Program-made: the position numbers and the translations under genes | In this document: one piece after another, positions 61,869 through 64,000 of the stretch | How the letters are laid out: each line of letters opens with the position of its first letter | How positions within the stretch are numbered: the first letter of the stretch is position 1 | Notes under the pieces: generated by a model | Told to the model about the DNA's origin: nothing | The model's input: the letters and a program-made list of their open reading frames with translations, nothing else | Database searches by the model: none | From: Agrobacterium vaccinii | GTDB lineage: Bacteria; Pseudomonadota; Alphaproteobacteria; Rhizobiales; Rhizobiaceae | NCBI RefSeq assembly: GCF_021310995.1 | Contig: NZ_CP054151.1 | Coordinates: 434,001-498,000 of the forward strand | Direction: 5' to 3' | DNA length: 64,000 nt

Positions 61869-62571
61869 CGTAATGCGAAGCACCGCCGCCATCTCGGTCG
61901 AAGGGCTTCAGGCCTGGTATGGCGAGAGCCATATTCTCCACGGCATCGATATGCATGTGAACAAGGGCGAAGTCGTTACCCTGCTGGGGCGCAACGGCGC
62001 CGGAAAGACCACGACGCTGCGATCGATCATGGGTCTTTTGGGCAAGCGCACCGGTTCGGTCAGCATTCAGGGCCAGCAGACCATCGGTCTGCCAGCGCGT
62101 CGCATCGCCCGCCTCGGCATCGGCTACGTTCCCGAAGAGCGCGGCATTTTCTCCGAGCTTTCCGTCGAAGAAAACCTGTTGCTGCCGCCGAAACTCAAAG
62201 ATGGCGGCTTCTCGCTGGAGCAGATCTTCACACTGTTCCCGAACCTGAAATCCCGGCTGCAAAGTCAGGGCACCAAGCTTTCCGGTGGTGAGCAGCAAAT
62301 GCTGGCCATGGCCCGCGTGCTACGCACCGGTGCAGATTTTTTGCTGCTGGACGAACCGACGGAAGGGCTTGCCCCCGTCATCGTTCAGCAGATCGAGGCC
62401 GTGCTTCGCATGCTCAAGGAAAGCGGCTTCACCATCATCCTCGTCGAGCAGAACCTGCGCTTTGCCGCCTCGCTGGCTGATCGCCATTACGTTGTCGAAC
62501 AGGGCAAGGTCGTGGCCGAAGCGGATGGCAGCGAAAACATCGACACTCTTCAACACTATCTCGGGGTTTGA
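61861..62571 (+). CDS. LIV-family ABC transporter ATP-binding protein (LivF-like)
   Basis: 236 residues. Walker A GRNGAGKTT, signature LSGGEQQML, Walker B LLLDEPTEGLAP and VEQNLRF. The start at 61861 lies inside the LivG-like gene end (translational coupling); the in-frame ATG at 61849 is possible. LivF-type partner ATPase. Confidence 0.92.
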   Translation: MTDVMRSTAAISVEGLQAWYGESHILHGIDMHVNKGEVVTLLGRNGAGKTTTLRSIMGLLGKRTGSVSIQGQQTIGLPARRIARLGIGYVPEERGIFSELSVEENLLLPPKLKDGGFSLEQIFTLFPNLKSRLQSQGTKLSGGEQQMLAMARVLRTGADFLLLDEPTEGLAPVIVQQIEAVLRMLKESGFTIILVEQNLRFAASLADRHYVVEQGKVVAEADGSENIDTLQHYLGV

Positions 62572-62573
62572 CC

Positions 62574-63464
62574 ATGGCGACAATCTTCGGCGTGCCTCTC
62601 GTCGCACTCATGGGGCAACTTCTTCTGGGCCTGATCAACGGCGCATTCTACGCGATCTTGAGTCTCGGCCTTGCGATCATCTTCGGCCTTTTGCGCATCG
62701 TGAACTTTGCGCACGGCGCGCTCTACATGATGGGCGCGTTCGTGGCATGGATGCTGTCGAACTATCTCGGCCTCGGTTACTGGTGGGCGCTCATTCTGGC
62801 ACCCGTTACCGTCGGTCTTTTCGGCATTCTGCTGGAGCGGCTGCTTCTGTCACGGATTTCCTCGCTCGACCACGTCTATGGCCTGCTTCTGACCTTCGGC
62901 GTTGCGCTCATCGTGCAGGGCCTGTTCATGAACGGCTATGGTTCATCCGGCATGAGCTATGCCACACCTGCGGCGCTGACCGGCGGCTTCAATCTCGGTT
63001 TCATGTTCCTGCCGATCTATCGCGCATGGGTCATCGTCGCGTCTATCGTCGTCTGCCTTGCGGCATGGTTCGTGATCGAGAAGACCAAGCTCGGCTCTTA
63101 TCTGCGGGCCGCCACTGAAAATCCCGGCCTCGTCGGCGCCTTCGGCGTCAACGTACCCCTGATGATCACGATCACCTATGGCGTTGGCGTCGGTCTGGCG
63201 GCCTTTGCGGGTGTGCTGGCAGCGCCGATCTATTCGGTCAGCCCCACAATGGGCGTCGATCTGATCATCGTCGTCTTTGCCGTGGTGGTCATCGGCGGCA
63301 TGGGGTCGATCCTTGGTGCCGTCATCACCGGCTTCGGCCTTGGCCTCATCGAAGGTCTGACGAAGGTCTTCTACCCGGAGGCGTCTTCGACGGTCATCTT
63401 CATCATCATGGCCATCGTCCTTCTCATCAAACCCAATGGCCTGTTCGGAAAGGGTATCGCATGA
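62574..63464 (+). CDS. LIV-family ABC transporter permease (LivH-like)
   Basis: 296 residues with eight or so membrane helices. LivH markers: LLLGLINGAFYAILSLGLA, RIVNFAHGALYM, and VVVIGGMGSILGAVITG. The start is 2 bases after the LivF-like stop. It forms the channel with the next permease. Confidence 0.92.
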   Translation: MATIFGVPLVALMGQLLLGLINGAFYAILSLGLAIIFGLLRIVNFAHGALYMMGAFVAWMLSNYLGLGYWWALILAPVTVGLFGILLERLLLSRISSLDHVYGLLLTFGVALIVQGLFMNGYGSSGMSYATPAALTGGFNLGFMFLPIYRAWVIVASIVVCLAAWFVIEKTKLGSYLRAATENPGLVGAFGVNVPLMITITYGVGVGLAAFAGVLAAPIYSVSPTMGVDLIIVVFAVVVIGGMGSILGAVITGFGLGLIEGLTKVFYPEASSTVIFIIMAIVLLIKPNGLFGKGIA

Positions 63465-64000
63465 GTGGCACCGCTCCCATGTCTGTAGCGATGGGCACGC
63501 GACCTGTCGCCCGTCATTCGAAGAAATCCTATATCGCGGCCTTTGCCGTCATTGCGGTCCTTCTGGCAATCGCGCCCTTCGTCGCTTATCCGGTCTTCGT
63601 GATGAAGGTTTTGTGCTTTGCGCTGTTTGCACTGGCTTTCAACCTGCTCTTCGGTTTTGGCGGAATGCTGTCCTTCGGCCACGCGGCCTATTTCGGCATG
63701 GCCAGTTATGTGTCTGCCTATACGGCGAAGTACTGGGGCCTGACGCCTGAGCTTTCCATTATCTCCGGTATAGCAGTCGCCGCCATTCTGGGCCTGATCA
63801 TCGGTGGATTGGCCATACGCAGCAAGGGCATCTATTTCTCGATGGTCACGCTGGCCTTTGCACAGATGATCTATTTCTTCTCGCTTCAGGCACCCTCTTT
63901 CACGGGTGGGGAAGACGGCATTCAGACGGTGCCGCGTCGCGCCTTGTTCGGCCTGATCGACATCTCCAGCGACAGGTCCATCTATGTCCTGGTCTGCGCA
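63461..64000 (+). CDS. LIV-family ABC transporter permease (LivM-like), cut by window end
   Basis: The start ATG overlaps the LivH-like stop (ATGA). The visible 180 residues have an N-terminal cytoplasmic tail, then membrane helices and the LivM pattern FNLLFGFGGMLSFGHAAYFGM and GLAIRSKGIYFSMVTLAFAQM. The rest lies beyond 64000. Confidence 0.9.
   Translation, partial: MSGTAPMSVAMGTRPVARHSKKSYIAAFAVIAVLLAIAPFVAYPVFVMKVLCFALFALAFNLLFGFGGMLSFGHAAYFGMASYVSAYTAKYWGLTPELSIISGIAVAAILGLIIGGLAIRSKGIYFSMVTLAFAQMIYFFSLQAPSFTGGEDGIQTVPRRALFGLIDISSDRSIYVLVCA

Overview
The window is G+C-rich chromosomal DNA from an alphaproteobacterium of the Rhizobiaceae, most likely Agrobacterium or a close Rhizobium. 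The calls that point there are the cmk-rpsA pair beside a TIGR02300-type acidic protein and tRNA-Ala(GGC), the prmC-prfA-ptsP-lysC run beside a DUF4167 gene, the ubiG/DUF1178/nitrilase/grxC/comF block, an anti-Shine-Dalgarno small RNA of the rhizobial alpha-r14 type, and several EcfG-type (GGAAC-N16/17-CGTT) promoters. No insertion sequence, prophage or CRISPR array was seen. Every assignment was read from the sequence; no search was run.

Layout. 1-8295: a catabolic and transport locus with a PLP-dependent class III aminotransferase (cut by the window edge), a hydroxylysine-kinase-like phosphotransferase, a divergent GntR/FCD regulator, an SDR dehydrogenase and a spermidine/putrescine-type ABC transporter whose binding-protein gene sits behind a consensus sigma-54 promoter. 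8311-16623: small and housekeeping genes (DUF2256, an AI-2E-family permease with a cytosolic extension, DUF2161 nuclease-fold protein, a D,D-carboxypeptidase, an oxidoreductase, an aSD small RNA, ydfG, a deoxyribosyltransferase-like protein, an RNase D-type exonuclease). 16873-36950: mostly core functions (rpsA, cmk, tRNA-Ala, DUF4167, prmC, prfA, ptsP, lysC, a DEAD-box helicase, an SH3-domain protein, ubiG, DUF1178, nitrilase, grxC, comF, a methyltransferase).

37364-42727 is the most distinctive region. A short LOV-domain protein with all the photochemical residues is followed by a CheB-CheR-coiled-coil-PAS-HWE histidine kinase and an overlapping single-domain response regulator. Next come three small protein genes, two of them behind exact EcfG-type promoters. 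It reads as a light- or redox-responsive signalling module tied to the general stress response. 43074-44915 is a ThuA/Gfo-Idh pair, probably for 3-keto sugar chemistry. 44968-49854 is a four-gene operon with a cytochrome P450 that lacks the usual acid-alcohol pair, a DyP-type peroxidase and two unrecognised proteins.

49986-64000: an acyl-CoA catabolic operon (thioesterase, bifunctional FadB-like enzyme, aldehyde dehydrogenase, alpha/beta hydrolase, SCP2-like protein, NDP-forming acyl-CoA synthetase, acyl-CoA dehydrogenase), a LysR regulator and a LIV/HAAT-family ABC transporter (binding protein, two ATPases, two permeases, the last cut by the window edge). Together they look like uptake of an unknown acid or aldehyde precursor, activation to a CoA ester and beta-oxidation.
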